Of a DNA stretch of 64,000 bases, positions 50,030-59,756 are shown in pieces. The DNA is taken from positions 1 through 64,000 of the forward strand of contig UQMU01000001.1 of assembly GCA_900542305.1 (NCBI GenBank). The letters are read 5' to 3'. The translations under genes and the position numbers were made by a program. Each line of letters starts with the position of its first letter. Position 1 is the first letter of the stretch. Source of the DNA: an uncultured Collinsella sp. (GTDB taxonomy: Bacteria > Actinomycetota > Coriobacteriia > Coriobacteriales > Coriobacteriaceae). The notes beneath the pieces are model-generated. The model was not told the origin of the DNA, made no database searches, and saw only the letters and a list, made by a program, of their open reading frames with translations.

Positions 50030-52807
50030 CTACCCGCGGTTGCGAACGCGGCTGTACGGCGTATCCACCATGGGCAGATCCGGACGCAGCTTGCCGTCGA
50101 ATGCGCGATAGGCGTTCTGTACGGCGGGCGCCGTGGGAATCGTTGCGATCTCACCGATGCCCTTGCCGCCGTATGCCACGGGCAACAGCTCGTCCTTCTC
50201 CACGTAGATGGCGTGGATATTCGGAATCTCGGGCGCACGGAACAGCCCGAGCGTACCGTACCTTGCCTGGGGTACGCAGTCCTTGAGCGGCCAGTCCTCG
50301 GTAAGCGCATAGCCCATACCCATAAGCACGCCGCCTTCGATCTGACCCTGGATGGAGATGGGGTTGACCACCTTGCCGGAATCGTGCGCGGCATAGACCT
50401 CGCTCACGCGACCGTCATCATCCAGAATGACCACATGCGTGGCAAAGCCGTAGCAGATGTGGCTCTTGGGGTTGGGAACATCCGCACCCAGCTTGTCGGT
50501 CGGCTCCAGGTACACGTAGCCAAACTCGCGTCCCTCGAGCGCCTTGATGGCGGCCGCGGGATCCTGAGGATGCATACCCTGGCCGGCGACGAGCTCCTGC
50601 GTGTGCAGCTGATAGGCGCGACCGTCGTCGTACTCGATCTTGACGCCGTCGCCATGCGCATTCACGGGAGCGGCGGGCGCAGACTTGCCGGCCTCGATAT
50701 CAAGCATGGCATCGCGCAGCAGGAAGGCGGCACCGCGCACGGCCTCGCCGGTCACGACCGTCTGACGCGAACCAGACGTGGTGCCGGAGTCGGGAGCGTT
50801 CTCGGTGGAGCACTCGCCGTTGGCGATGCAGCGAAGCGGCAGGCCGCATGCCTCGGCAACGTCCTGCAAAAAGACGGTGTTGCAGCCCTGGCCGATGTCG
50901 GACGTGGCGGCATAGACCACAGCCACGCCGTTCTCGATGCGGATCTTGCAGCGGCCGGCATCGGGCAGGCCAACGCCCACGCCAGCGTTCTTCATGGCGC
51001 AGGCGATACCGGCGTGTCCGGGATGCGCATAGTAGGCATCCTTGACCTCGAGCAGCGTCTCTTTAAGCGCCGTGGAGCAGTCGGCAATCTGGCCGTTGGG
51101 CAAAACCTCGCCCGGCTCGATGGCGTTACGGTAGCGGATCTCCCACGGATCCAGGCCGACCTTCTCGGCCAGCAGGTCGATCAGGCTCTCGAGCGCAAAC
51201 TCGGACTGGCAAACGCCAAAGCCGCGGTACGCGCCGGCGGGCGGGTTGTTGGTGTAGTAGCCAAAACCGCGAATGTCAGTGTTCTGGTACTTGTAGGGGC
51301 CGACGGCATGCGTGCAGGCGCGCTCGAGCACCGGGCCGCACAGCGAAGCGTAGGCACCGGTATCAAAGTTGATCTCGCAGTCCAGGCCGGTAAAGTTGCC
51401 CTCGGCGTCGCAACCCAGCGTAAAGGTGCCGTCCATGGCATGGCGCTTGGGATGGAAAGCAAGCGACTCGGCACGCGTGAGCTTGCACTTCACAGGACGC
51501 TGGAACTTATAGGCAGCGAGCGCGGCCAGATGCTGAATGGACACGTCCTCCTTGCCGCCAAAGCCGCCACCCACGAGCATGGTCTCTACAACCACGCGCT
51601 CGGGTTCGCTATCCCAGCCAAACATGTGGGCGCACTCTTTGCGCGTATCGTAGGCGCCCTGGTCGGTCGACTGCACCTTGACGCCGTTCTTGTACGGGAA
51701 GGCGACGGCGCACTCGGGCTCCAAGAAGGCATGCTCGGTAAAGGGCGTGGTAAAGCGCTGCGTCACGGTGAACGCGCTCTCTGCCAGCGCCTTGGCGGCG
51801 TCGCCGCGCGTCACGTGACGGCTCTGGCACACGTTGTCCTTGAGCTCCACCGTGTTGCCAAAGGCAAAGAAGCTGTCGTGCAGGCGCGGGGCGTCGGCGG
51901 CCTTGGCCTCGGCGATATTGCGCACGGGCTCCAGCGGCTCGTAATCAATCTTTACGAGCTTCTTGGCCTTCTCGAGCGTCGCCTCGTCCTCGGCAACCAC
52001 CAGCACGATGGCGTCACCCACGCAGCGGGTGATATCGCCCGCCGCGATCATGACGTCCCAGTCCTGGATAAGGTGGCCGACCTGGTTGACCGGCACGTCC
52101 TCGGCGCGCAGGATACCCACCACGCCGGGCAGGGCCTCGGCCTTGGAGGTATCGATGGAGAGCACACGGGCGCGCGGGTACTTGGAGCGCACGGCGCTGG
52201 CGTAGGTCAGACCCGGCTGATCGAGCTCGTCGATGTCGTCGGGATACTTGCCCTCGCCGAGCACCTTCTTGCGCACGTCGATACGGAAGGCGCGCTTGCC
52301 CACGCCGTAGTCATCGCCGCGCTCCAGATCCTCGTCGATCTGCTTTTCGCCGCGCAGCACCGCAGCTGCCAGCGAAATGCCCTCGATGATCTTCTTGTAG
52401 CCGGTGCAGCGGCAGACGTTACCGCGAATGGCGTACTTGATCTGTTCCTCGGTGGGCTCGGGGTCCTCGGCGATGAGCGCTGCACCCGCCATGACCATAC
52501 CGGGGATGCAAAAACCGCACTGCACGGCACCCACGGCGCCAAAGGCGTACACAAAGGCCTCGCGCACGTCCTCGGGCAGGCCCTCGACAGTCACGATGTT
52601 GCGGCCGGCGGCAAGGGCGGTGGTCAGCACGCAAGCCTTGACGGCCGCGCCGTCCACGTGGATGGTGCAGGTGCCGCAGGCACCCTCGGAGCAGCCGTCC
52701 TTGGCGGAGTGAATGTGCAGGTCGTCGCGCAGGTAGCGCAGCAGTGGCTTGTTCTGAGTCGTCGTACGCTCGACGCCGTTAACGGTAAAAGTGAATTCCT
52801 GTGCCAT
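50030..52807 (-). CDS. fused [2Fe-2S]/molybdopterin xanthine dehydrogenase, XdhD type
   Basis: 925 aa. N-terminal [2Fe-2S] domain with CSEGACGTC (about residue 39) and the second cluster domain QCGFCIPGM...CRCTGY (about 97-135), then the molybdenum hydroxylase from about 175 with GGGFGGKEDVSIQHL (about 414) and the C-terminal GKGIGEIATIPTAP, whose Glu is the usual catalytic base. No FAD domain is fused and no ygfM-type FAD gene is nearby, so electrons probably pass via the adjacent ferredoxin to YgfK. The yqeB/yqeC genes suggest a labile-selenium cofactor. It oxidises hypoxanthine or xanthine, or runs in the reductive direction on urate. Confidence 0.88.
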   Translation of the reverse strand: MAQEFTFTVNGVERTTTQNKPLLRYLRDDLHIHSAKDGCSEGACGTCTIHVDGAAVKACVLTTALAAGRNIVTVEGLPEDVREAFVYAFGAVGAVQCGFCIPGMVMAGAALIAEDPEPTEEQIKYAIRGNVCRCTGYKKIIEGISLAAAVLRGEKQIDEDLERGDDYGVGKRAFRIDVRKKVLGEGKYPDDIDELDQPGLTYASAVRSKYPRARVLSIDTSKAEALPGVVGILRAEDVPVNQVGHLIQDWDVMIAAGDITRCVGDAIVLVVAEDEATLEKAKKLVKIDYEPLEPVRNIAEAKAADAPRLHDSFFAFGNTVELKDNVCQSRHVTRGDAAKALAESAFTVTQRFTTPFTEHAFLEPECAVAFPYKNGVKVQSTDQGAYDTRKECAHMFGWDSEPERVVVETMLVGGGFGGKEDVSIQHLAALAAYKFQRPVKCKLTRAESLAFHPKRHAMDGTFTLGCDAEGNFTGLDCEINFDTGAYASLCGPVLERACTHAVGPYKYQNTDIRGFGYYTNNPPAGAYRGFGVCQSEFALESLIDLLAEKVGLDPWEIRYRNAIEPGEVLPNGQIADCSTALKETLLEVKDAYYAHPGHAGIACAMKNAGVGVGLPDAGRCKIRIENGVAVVYAATSDIGQGCNTVFLQDVAEACGLPLRCIANGECSTENAPDSGTTSGSRQTVVTGEAVRGAAFLLRDAMLDIEAGKSAPAAPVNAHGDGVKIEYDDGRAYQLHTQELVAGQGMHPQDPAAAIKALEGREFGYVYLEPTDKLGADVPNPKSHICYGFATHVVILDDDGRVSEVYAAHDSGKVVNPISIQGQIEGGVLMGMGYALTEDWPLKDCVPQARYGTLGLFRAPEIPNIHAIYVEKDELLPVAYGGKGIGEIATIPTAPAVQNAYRAFDGKLRPDLPMVDTPYSRVRNRG

Positions 52808-52819
52808 GGTGATTCCCTT

Positions 52820-53299
52820 CTACACGCCGGCGGCGATGCCGGTGCGGTCGTGGATGGCGCCATGCGGGCAGACGACGGCGCACATGCCGCACGACAGGCA
52901 GTCCACGCCGTCGATATGGGCGCAGTTGTCCTCGATGCGGATAGCGCCGGCAGGGCACTTTTTAGCGCACATGCCGCAACCGATGCAGCTCGTGTCGCAA
53001 ATCTTGCGCGCAATGGCGCCCTTATCGGTGTTGTTGCAGCGCACCAGGATGTTCTGGTAGCCGGGAACGAAGGCAATCACGCGCTGCGGGCACGCCATGC
53101 CGCACAGGCCACAGCCCGTGCACTTGGAGCGATCCACGCGGGCGATGCCATCGACCAGCGCAATGGCGCCGTGGGGGCAGGCCGTGACGCAGGCGCCACA
53201 GCCAATGCAGCCTTCGCTGCAGCGGGCGTCGCCACCTGCGGAGGCGCAACCACTTCCGCAGGCAACGTAGGCCACGTTATGTTGAATGGATTTGGCCAT
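52820..53299 (-). CDS. ferredoxin with four [4Fe-4S] motifs
   Basis: 159 aa. Four CxxCxxCxxxC(P) motifs: CIGCGACVTACPHG, CTGCGLCGMACPQ, CIGCGMCAKKCPAG and CLSCGMCAVVCPHG, plus extra Cys at the N-terminus. It sits 11-12 bp from both ygfK and the dehydrogenase, so the three are translated together. It most likely carries electrons between the molybdenum-iron-sulfur enzyme and the flavin of YgfK. It is an RnfB-like ferredoxin rather than a small 2x[4Fe-4S] one. Confidence 0.88.
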   Translation of the reverse strand: MAKSIQHNVAYVACGSGCASAGGDARCSEGCIGCGACVTACPHGAIALVDGIARVDRSKCTGCGLCGMACPQRVIAFVPGYQNILVRCNNTDKGAIARKICDTSCIGCGMCAKKCPAGAIRIEDNCAHIDGVDCLSCGMCAVVCPHGAIHDRTGIAAGV

Positions 53300-53310
53300 A
53301 AGAGACTCGC

Positions 53311-56310
53311 CTATTTCTTAAGAAGGTACGAATAGTTGTCGCGCACAGCCCTGATGGTCAGGCGGACGGCCTCGGGAAGACCGGTGTTGACGGCATCGAC
53401 CGAGACGGTGCGGACCGTGCCGGCGACGCGGACCTTAAAGTGGTCCTCGTCCACAGCCAGGAAGCCCTCGTTCTCGGAGTTCTCCATATCCTGCTCGCTC
53501 CAGAACAGGGTGAGCTTGTCCTTGTAGGGACGACCCTCCTGGTAGGGACAGAACACGGCGCAGTTGCCGCACTCGTTGCACATGCCATCGACGTGGACGA
53601 CCTGATGCTTGGCCAGGCCCGGCACCTTAATGGCAACGTTGGCGCGGTTGGGGCACACGTCGCAGCAGACCTCGCACACCGAGCCGCAGCCCAGGCAGCG
53701 GGTCTTGGTGCAGTTGCGCTTGTCGCGGCACAGCGATCCCTTGCGCTCGTAGCAGGTGTCCTCGCGACCGGCCTGCTCGTTGCAGTCGGCGTACTTGTTA
53801 AAGTCCACACCGGCAATGGCACGGGCAACCTCGGCGGCGTCGGCGATAGCCTCGACCACGGTGGCCGGACCGCGACGGCAATCGCCTGCAGCCCAGACGC
53901 CCTCGACGCCGGTGGAGGTGGCGGCAAGGCGACCGCGACGGTCGTGTTCGACGCCCGCGGCATCGTACAGGCTGGCATCGATGCCCTCGCCCACGGCGCA
54001 GATCACCGTGGTGGCGGAAAGCTCGACGGTCTCGCCCGTGGCGACGGGGCTGCGACGGCCGCTTGCATCCGGCTCACCGAGCTCCATAACATCGCAGGTC
54101 AGCACGGCGCCGTTGAGCGCCTTGGGCGCCAGCAGCTCGCAGAACTCAACGCCGTCTGCCAGAGCAAAATCGAGCTCTTCCTCGTCGGCGGGCATCTGCT
54201 TCTTGGTGCGGCGGTAGACCAGGCGCACGTTCTTCACGCCGGCCAGGCGCTTGGCCACGCGGGCGGCATCCATGGCGGTGTTGCCAGCGCCAATGACCAC
54301 GACGTCCTCGCCCAGCTCGAGCTTCTCGCCCTTCTTGGCGGCCTCGAGGAACTCCAGCACGTCGAGCTCGGCACCCTCGCCCAGGCCCGCAGAGCCGGGC
54401 ATCCAGGCACCGGTGGCCACGACCACGTCGGTAAAGCCCTGGGCCTTGAGCTCGTCAATGGAATCCACGCGAGCATTGAGCTGCACCTTGGCGCCAAAGG
54501 CCAGGCAGAGCTCGGCATCGTGGGAGATATCGTCGCTCGCAATGCGGAACTCGGGGATGACGTGACGGACCACGCCGCCGAGCGAATCGCGGGCCTCAAA
54601 GATGGTGACGGGCACGCCGGCACGCGTCAGGAAGAACGCTGTCGCCAGACCGGCCGGACCGCCGCCGATAACGGCAACGTTGCGGTCGCTATCGTTGGCG
54701 ATGGCCTGGGCGCGCAACTTGGGCAGCACGGCGGTCATGGCCTCGCGGGCGGCCTTGAGCTTGCTGGCGCGGATCTGGGCGCCCTCGGGCTCGTAGAATG
54801 CACGCTCGCAGGCACGGCCGCAGGGATGCGGGCAGATGGTGCCGGTAATGAACGGCAGGGCGTTGCGCTCGATGATAATGTTGAGCGCGTCCTCGTAGCG
54901 GCCCTCGTCAACAGCCGCCAGATAGGCGGGAATATCCTGCTGGATGGGGCAGCTCGTGCGGCACGGCGTGGTAAAGCAGTCGGAAAGCGGGCTTTTGCCG
55001 GCGACCTTGCGGTCGGGCAGCGGGCGCAGCGGCTTCTTGTAGAGCGGGTTGGTGAGCGAGTCGGTCTGGATCGCCGTCACGGCCTCGAGAGAGACGCCCG
55101 CAAACGGCTTGCCGTCCAGGTCGGTAAACTCGCCGGCCATCTGGCTAAAGCGCTCGTAGCCACCGGGCTTGAGCACGTCAGTCGCCAGGGTAACGGGCCA
55201 AATGCCGGCATCGTACAGGGCACGGATGTTGTAGACCGTGGCACCGCCGGAGTAGCTGATGCGCAGCTTGCCATCGAACTGCTCGGTAATGCGACGGGCG
55301 GCCTCGATGGTCAGCGAGAACAGCGAACGGCCCGACATGTACATCTCGGTGGAGGGCAGCTCGTTCCTCGTCACGTCGACGGGGAAGGTGTTGGTCAGCT
55401 TGACGCCAAACTCCAGGCCGCGCTCGGCGCACAGGGCAATCAGGCGCTCGAACATGGGCACGGCGTCGGCCCACTGCAGGTCCTCGCGGAAGTGCGTATC
55501 GTCGAAGACGATGTAGTCAAAGCCCAGCTCGTTGAGGCGCTGGCGGGCAAACTCATAGCCCAGCAGCGTGGGGTTGCACTTGATGTAGGTGTTGAGGCCC
55601 TTCTCGGTGATCAGATAGGTCGCGATGCGCTCGATCTCCGCCGGCGGGCAGCCATGCAGCGTAGACTCGGTGATGGAGTTGGAGACGCGTGCCGGGATGG
55701 ATTCGACAAACGCGGCGTCGACATGCTCAAACTTGTCCAGGTTGGCAAGCGCCCATGCGCGGCACTCATTCCAGACGTCAGAGCCGCTGGCGTCCTTCAT
55801 GCCCTCGATGTAGGCGTCGACCTTGGGGCTCTTAATACCCTCCAGGTCATAGCCCACGGACATGTTAAAGACAAAACCGTCCGGGCTACCCAGGCCGTAC
55901 TCGCGAGCGATCAGGTGGCAGGCAAACCATGCCTTCACGTACTCGGCAAAGGCCTGCGGAACCTCGAGCTCGGTCGACCACTCGCAGTTGTAGCACTCGT
56001 CCTGCGCCACAATGCAGGGCTTGTTCACACACTTGGAAAGCTCCTCGCCGTCCATAACCTGGACAGTTTTGAGCTCAAAGAAGCGGGAACCGGCCACGTA
56101 GGATGCCACGATGTTCTGGGCAAGCTGCGTATTGGGGCCGGCGGCCGGGCCAAACGGAGTCTCGATGCGCTCGTCAAAAATGGGAAGCGCGCCCTCCTGA
56201 TTGGTCATGACCATCTTACGCACGCCAAAGATGGCGTCCTGAGTCTTGTGCTCCTCGATGATCCAGTTCATCAGCTGCGAAAACGGGATCGGCCTCATGA
56301 TGTCGCTCAT
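53311..56310 (-). CDS. ygfK: YgfK, putative selenate reductase/flavin iron-sulfur oxidoreductase
   Basis: 999 aa. The first ~450 residues resemble a dihydroorotate/dihydropyrimidine dehydrogenase-type domain. Next come a glutamate-synthase small-subunit-like module with FAD motif VIGGGPAGLATAFFL (about 543) and NAD(P) motif VVIGAGNTAMDAARV (about 670), and a C-terminal iron-sulfur region (CLGCGSVCEVCCDVCPN about 870; CNECGNCAVFCPYQEG about 915). The ATG at 56310 has AGGAG 6 nt upstream; the longer frame is unsupported. In the purine cluster it is the likely NAD(P)H electron donor/acceptor for the dehydrogenase or a ring reductase. Confidence 0.9.
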   Translation of the reverse strand: MSDIMRPIPFSQLMNWIIEEHKTQDAIFGVRKMVMTNQEGALPIFDERIETPFGPAAGPNTQLAQNIVASYVAGSRFFELKTVQVMDGEELSKCVNKPCIVAQDECYNCEWSTELEVPQAFAEYVKAWFACHLIAREYGLGSPDGFVFNMSVGYDLEGIKSPKVDAYIEGMKDASGSDVWNECRAWALANLDKFEHVDAAFVESIPARVSNSITESTLHGCPPAEIERIATYLITEKGLNTYIKCNPTLLGYEFARQRLNELGFDYIVFDDTHFREDLQWADAVPMFERLIALCAERGLEFGVKLTNTFPVDVTRNELPSTEMYMSGRSLFSLTIEAARRITEQFDGKLRISYSGGATVYNIRALYDAGIWPVTLATDVLKPGGYERFSQMAGEFTDLDGKPFAGVSLEAVTAIQTDSLTNPLYKKPLRPLPDRKVAGKSPLSDCFTTPCRTSCPIQQDIPAYLAAVDEGRYEDALNIIIERNALPFITGTICPHPCGRACERAFYEPEGAQIRASKLKAAREAMTAVLPKLRAQAIANDSDRNVAVIGGGPAGLATAFFLTRAGVPVTIFEARDSLGGVVRHVIPEFRIASDDISHDAELCLAFGAKVQLNARVDSIDELKAQGFTDVVVATGAWMPGSAGLGEGAELDVLEFLEAAKKGEKLELGEDVVVIGAGNTAMDAARVAKRLAGVKNVRLVYRRTKKQMPADEEELDFALADGVEFCELLAPKALNGAVLTCDVMELGEPDASGRRSPVATGETVELSATTVICAVGEGIDASLYDAAGVEHDRRGRLAATSTGVEGVWAAGDCRRGPATVVEAIADAAEVARAIAGVDFNKYADCNEQAGREDTCYERKGSLCRDKRNCTKTRCLGCGSVCEVCCDVCPNRANVAIKVPGLAKHQVVHVDGMCNECGNCAVFCPYQEGRPYKDKLTLFWSEQDMENSENEGFLAVDEDHFKVRVAGTVRTVSVDAVNTGLPEAVRLTIRAVRDNYSYLLKK

Positions 56311-56384
56311 AGTGAGCTCCTCTCTGTAACGCCCGGCGAGACCGCGCGGCGGGCGCAAATACGGTGTAGCGCTAGCACAGCGCC

Positions 56385-56444
56385 GGCGACCCCGCGGAGG
56401 TCGCCTATACGCGCGTCGGATGCGGCGAAACATCCGGCGCGCGT
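56385..56444 (-). other. two GC-rich hairpins between ssnA and ygfK
   Basis: GGCGACC/GGTCGCC with a 7-nt loop (56385-56405) and ACGCGCG(T)CGGATG/CATCCG(G)CGCGCGT (56409-56444). Neither has a T-run. They may set different expression levels along the transcript. Confidence 0.5.
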
Positions 56445-56458
56445 GAATCTACTTGTAA

Positions 56459-57814
56459 TTAGTAGGTGCGATCGTTGAGCGTGCTCCAGAGCTTCTTGGA
56501 CTCAGCCATGGTCCACGCGTTGATCTTGTCCTCATCAATGCCAACGAACTCGCGATCCTTGTACAGGACGCGGCCGTTGATGATGGTGGTGCGGCAGTTT
56601 TTGCCCATCATGCCAAAGAGCATGTGGCCGTCGATGTTCTCCTCGCTCAGCGGCGTAAAGGGCTTGTAGTCCATGACGATGACGTCGGCGGCAGCGCCGG
56701 CCTCGAGCACGCCCAGCTTGCGATCGAAGTACTTGCTCGCCATCTTGGCGTTGTTCTCGAAGAGCATCGTCATGGCCTCGCACCAGCCCACGTTGGGCAT
56801 GGCGGCGTTGTGGCGCTGGATGATCAAGAAGACCTTGAGGCTCTCGAGCATATCGTGGGTGTAGGCGTCGGTGCCCATGCACACGGGGATGCCGCGGCGG
56901 AAGAACTCGAGCACGGGGGCGCAGCCCACGGCGTTGCCCATATTGGATTCGGGGTTGTTGACGAGCCAGGTGCCGGACTCCTTGACGATGTCCATCTCGG
57001 CGGGCGTCACATGGATGCAGTGGCCCAGCATGGTGTCGGGACCCAGCAGGTTGTGCTGCAGCAGGCGCTCGACGGGGCTGATGCCGCCGCGGTTGAGGCG
57101 GGAGTCCCAAACGTCATTCATGCCCTCGCACACATGGATGTGGAAGCCGGTCAGGCCGTTGTTGGCCTCGGCCATCTTGTCCATGGTCTCGTCCGACAGC
57201 GTAAAGGTGGCGTGACCGCCAAACATGGCGGCGATCATGTGGTTGTCGTTATCGCGACGCTCCTTGGCGGCCCACTGGGCAAATTCGGCGTTCTCGGCAA
57301 TGGCCTGGTCGCATTTTTCCTGGCCGCGGCGATCCGAGACCTCGTAGCACAGGCACGAACGCATGCCCAGCTCCTGAGCTGCATCCTTAATGGTAAAGAG
57401 GCTTCCCGGGATCTCGCAGAAGCTCGCATGGTGATCGAAGATCGTGGTGACGCCATCGCGGATGGAGTCAAGAATCGTGGCATAGGCGCTGGCCTTGGTG
57501 CCGTCGAGCGTCAGGTTGTCGTCGATCTTCCACCACTGCTGCTCAAGATTCTCCAGGAAGTTGGTGGGGTTGCAGCCCTTAATGGCAAGGCCGCGGGCCA
57601 GACCCGAGTAGATGTGGGTGTGGCAGTTGATGAGTCCGGGCATGATGAGGTTGCCCTGGGCGTCGACGTACTCGGCATCCGGGTACTTGGCCTTGAGCTC
57701 GCACTCGGGGCCCACTTCGACGATCGTATCTCCGTCAATGGCGACCGCACCGTTTGGAATGAACGGGGCCTGCGCGTTGCGGGTAAAGACGGAACCGTTA
57801 GCGACCAGAAGCAT
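56459..57814 (-). CDS. ssnA: putative aminohydrolase SsnA
   Basis: 451 aa amidohydrolase of the TrzN/GuaD type. Metal-binding NCHTHIYSGLARG (about residue 62), further His in GFHIHVCEG (about 230) and GHCIHVTPAE, and MGTDAYTHD (about 313). SsnA occurs with ygfK and xdh in purine-degrading clusters and probably deaminates or opens a purine-derived ring; the substrate is not settled. The ATG at 57814 has GGGAG 5 nt upstream. It is upstream of ygfK in the transcript. Confidence 0.9.
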   Translation of the reverse strand: MLLVANGSVFTRNAQAPFIPNGAVAIDGDTIVEVGPECELKAKYPDAEYVDAQGNLIMPGLINCHTHIYSGLARGLAIKGCNPTNFLENLEQQWWKIDDNLTLDGTKASAYATILDSIRDGVTTIFDHHASFCEIPGSLFTIKDAAQELGMRSCLCYEVSDRRGQEKCDQAIAENAEFAQWAAKERRDNDNHMIAAMFGGHATFTLSDETMDKMAEANNGLTGFHIHVCEGMNDVWDSRLNRGGISPVERLLQHNLLGPDTMLGHCIHVTPAEMDIVKESGTWLVNNPESNMGNAVGCAPVLEFFRRGIPVCMGTDAYTHDMLESLKVFLIIQRHNAAMPNVGWCEAMTMLFENNAKMASKYFDRKLGVLEAGAAADVIVMDYKPFTPLSEENIDGHMLFGMMGKNCRTTIINGRVLYKDREFVGIDEDKINAWTMAESKKLWSTLNDRTY

Positions 57815-57961
57815 GGATGCTCCCTTCGACATCAGGGGCGGGGTTTGACACCTCTGACATGGCGGAGTGCGAAGCGCCGGCCTACACCGGAAACGGGCCC
57901 TCTCCCGTCAACGCTTCACCAAAGGGACAAACCCTTTGAAGTGCGGCTTGGCGCCGCATGA

Positions 57962-57993
57962 CGTCGGCGGACGAGGCGATGCGTCCGCCGACG
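57962..57993 (-). other. 12-bp-arm hairpin after the xanthine permease
   Basis: CGTCGGCGGACG and CGTCCGCCGACG around an 8-nt loop, 16 bp past the permease stop. No T-run; transcript-end stabiliser or weak terminator between the permease and ssnA. Confidence 0.55.
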
Positions 57994-58009
57994 AATAGCA
58001 CCGAATTGG

Positions 58010-59404
58010 TTACTTCTTGCTCTCGGGCAAGACCAGATCCACGGCAGCGTCCTTGGCAGCATCGATGTGCTGAGCCACGACCGGCGTCTGCGGAAGGATC
58101 AGGTTAAGGACAATGGCCATGATGGCGGTGGGGGTTACGGCATTGGAGCCGATGACGGTGGACACCCAGGCGGGCATACCCTCGCCGGCAAGGCAACCGC
58201 TGGCCATCCAGATACCCAGACCAAAGACGACGGAGGTACCGACGATGGTGGTAGTGCGCTGCGTGAGGCCCTCGCGGGTGAACATGCGCACGCCGTTCAT
58301 GGTGATGGTGCCAAAGACGCCGACGGTCGCGCCGCCGATGACGGGCTGCGGGATAGCGGAAAGGACGGCAGAGAGCTGCGGGAATAGGCCGGCGATGGCA
58401 AAGACGGCCGCAATGATCACAAAGACCCACTTGTTGACGACCTTGTTGGAGCAGATGATGCCCACGTTCTGGCCAAGGGCGCTGGTGGGAAGACCGCCCA
58501 GCAGACCGCCGACCATAGAGGTGAGGCCCTGGGACACGATAGCGCCGGAGAGCTCGCGCTCGGTGGGCATACGGTCGATGGAGCCCAGGCAGGCGGCGGA
58601 GACGTCACCGATAACCTGGATGGCAACCATGGGGAACACGACGGCGAGGGTAATGCAGACCTCGGGATCAAACTCGAGCGCGTAGGGCATGAGCTTGGGA
58701 AGAGCGAAGACCTGAGCGGTGGCGACGCTGGAGAAGTCGATCATGCCAAAGGGGATGGAGACGATCATGCCAACGATCATGCCAAAGAACACGGATCCCA
58801 GCTTGAGCGTGCCCTTGCCAAAGTTGGCGAGCGCAAAGACCACGGCGAAGGTGATAAGAGCGACGCACCAGGCCTGCGGGGTGCCCCACAGCGGCGTACC
58901 CATACCGCCGGCCATATACTTGACGGCCGTGGGATACAGCGAAACGCCGATGGAGAAGATGACCGTACCGGTCACGACGGGCGGGAACAGCCACTTGATC
59001 TTGCTGTAGGCCAGACCAAAGAGGACCGCGACGGCGCCGCCGACGATCTCGCCACCCAGCAGCGCACCAAAGCTAAAGCCCGAGGCACCCATGGCCTGCA
59101 GGGCCGGCAGGAACGCGAACGAAACGCCCATGACGATGGGCAGGCCGCCGCCGATGCGACGGAAGGGAGCGAAGGCCTGAAGGGCCGTGTCGATCGCCGA
59201 AAGAATGAGCGCGACCTGGATGATGTCGGTACTCTGCTGGCTATTAAAGCCGTAGACGCCGGCCATGATGACCGCCGGGGTAATGATGCCGGCAAACGAT
59301 GCCAGTACGTGCTGAAGGGCACACGGGATCATTTCCTTAACGGGAGGCATGCCTTCGCGAGTGAACAGGGCTTCAGTGCCGTTCGTAACCGTCTCCTGGG
59401 TCAT
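58010..59404 (-). CDS. NCS2 family xanthine/uracil permease
   Basis: 464 aa with about 12-14 hydrophobic segments. The NCS2 signature appears as LPTSALGQNVGIICSNKVVN (about residue 300), and the substrate-site Glu is in FDPEVCITLAVVFPMVAIQV (about 245). It imports xanthine, urate or uracil by proton symport; the operon points to a purine. It is the first gene of the permease-ssnA-ygfK-ferredoxin-xdh series, divergent from a YheO-type regulator. Confidence 0.88.
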   Translation of the reverse strand: MTQETVTNGTEALFTREGMPPVKEMIPCALQHVLASFAGIITPAVIMAGVYGFNSQQSTDIIQVALILSAIDTALQAFAPFRRIGGGLPIVMGVSFAFLPALQAMGASGFSFGALLGGEIVGGAVAVLFGLAYSKIKWLFPPVVTGTVIFSIGVSLYPTAVKYMAGGMGTPLWGTPQAWCVALITFAVVFALANFGKGTLKLGSVFFGMIVGMIVSIPFGMIDFSSVATAQVFALPKLMPYALEFDPEVCITLAVVFPMVAIQVIGDVSAACLGSIDRMPTERELSGAIVSQGLTSMVGGLLGGLPTSALGQNVGIICSNKVVNKWVFVIIAAVFAIAGLFPQLSAVLSAIPQPVIGGATVGVFGTITMNGVRMFTREGLTQRTTTIVGTSVVFGLGIWMASGCLAGEGMPAWVSTVIGSNAVTPTAIMAIVLNLILPQTPVVAQHIDAAKDAAVDLVLPESKK

Positions 59405-59756
59405 TTGACCACCAATCCTCGAAGTAGTTGTTTTCGCATCTGACGCTCTATTGTGACGCAGTGCGGGGTTGAGGTTGTGCCTTCATTGCATATCGTATTA
59501 AAGATGATTCTCATTCTCAATAATAATTTTTTGTTATCAGACTATTCTTCAGCTGAAATTACGCATTTCCGCAGGTCAGGAAAGTGTCTGGTCAAAATAA
59601 CATCTAACATTTCTTTTGGTCAACCGTTTACCGCTAAATTCCTACCGTTCGTCTGCATTACGCAATGTACCTGCGGATATACGAGATGATGGGCAGCGTG
59701 TTACCATGAGAAAAAATTGTTATGAACATTTCCGATTTCACCCAAAGGAGTTGCCC
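59405..59756. other. divergent regulatory region between permease and regulator
   Basis: 352 bp, markedly AT-rich, no gene. It contains GGTCAA twice (59591 and 59619 regions), a TTCAGCTGAA palindrome (59548-59557) and several A/T tracts. The AACAAA-N3-TTTGTT dyads of the other YheO-like locus are not present, so the two regulators probably read different sites. Confidence 0.5.

Noticed and set aside
50030..52807. Selenocysteine (in-frame TGA) in the xanthine dehydrogenase
   Set aside because: The frame is open without TGA; selenium here, if present, would be the labile cofactor type indicated by yqeB/yqeC.
50213..56478. Two >1000-codon open frames on the plus strand opposite xdh and ygfK
   Set aside because: They mirror minus-strand genes with clear motifs, lack ribosome-binding sites and known domains, and are expected in GC-rich coding DNA with third-position bias.
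59505..59530. Fur box in the permease-regulator interval (GATTCTCATTCTCAATAAT)
   Set aside because: Too few matches to the 19-bp Fur consensus and no iron-related gene adjacent.
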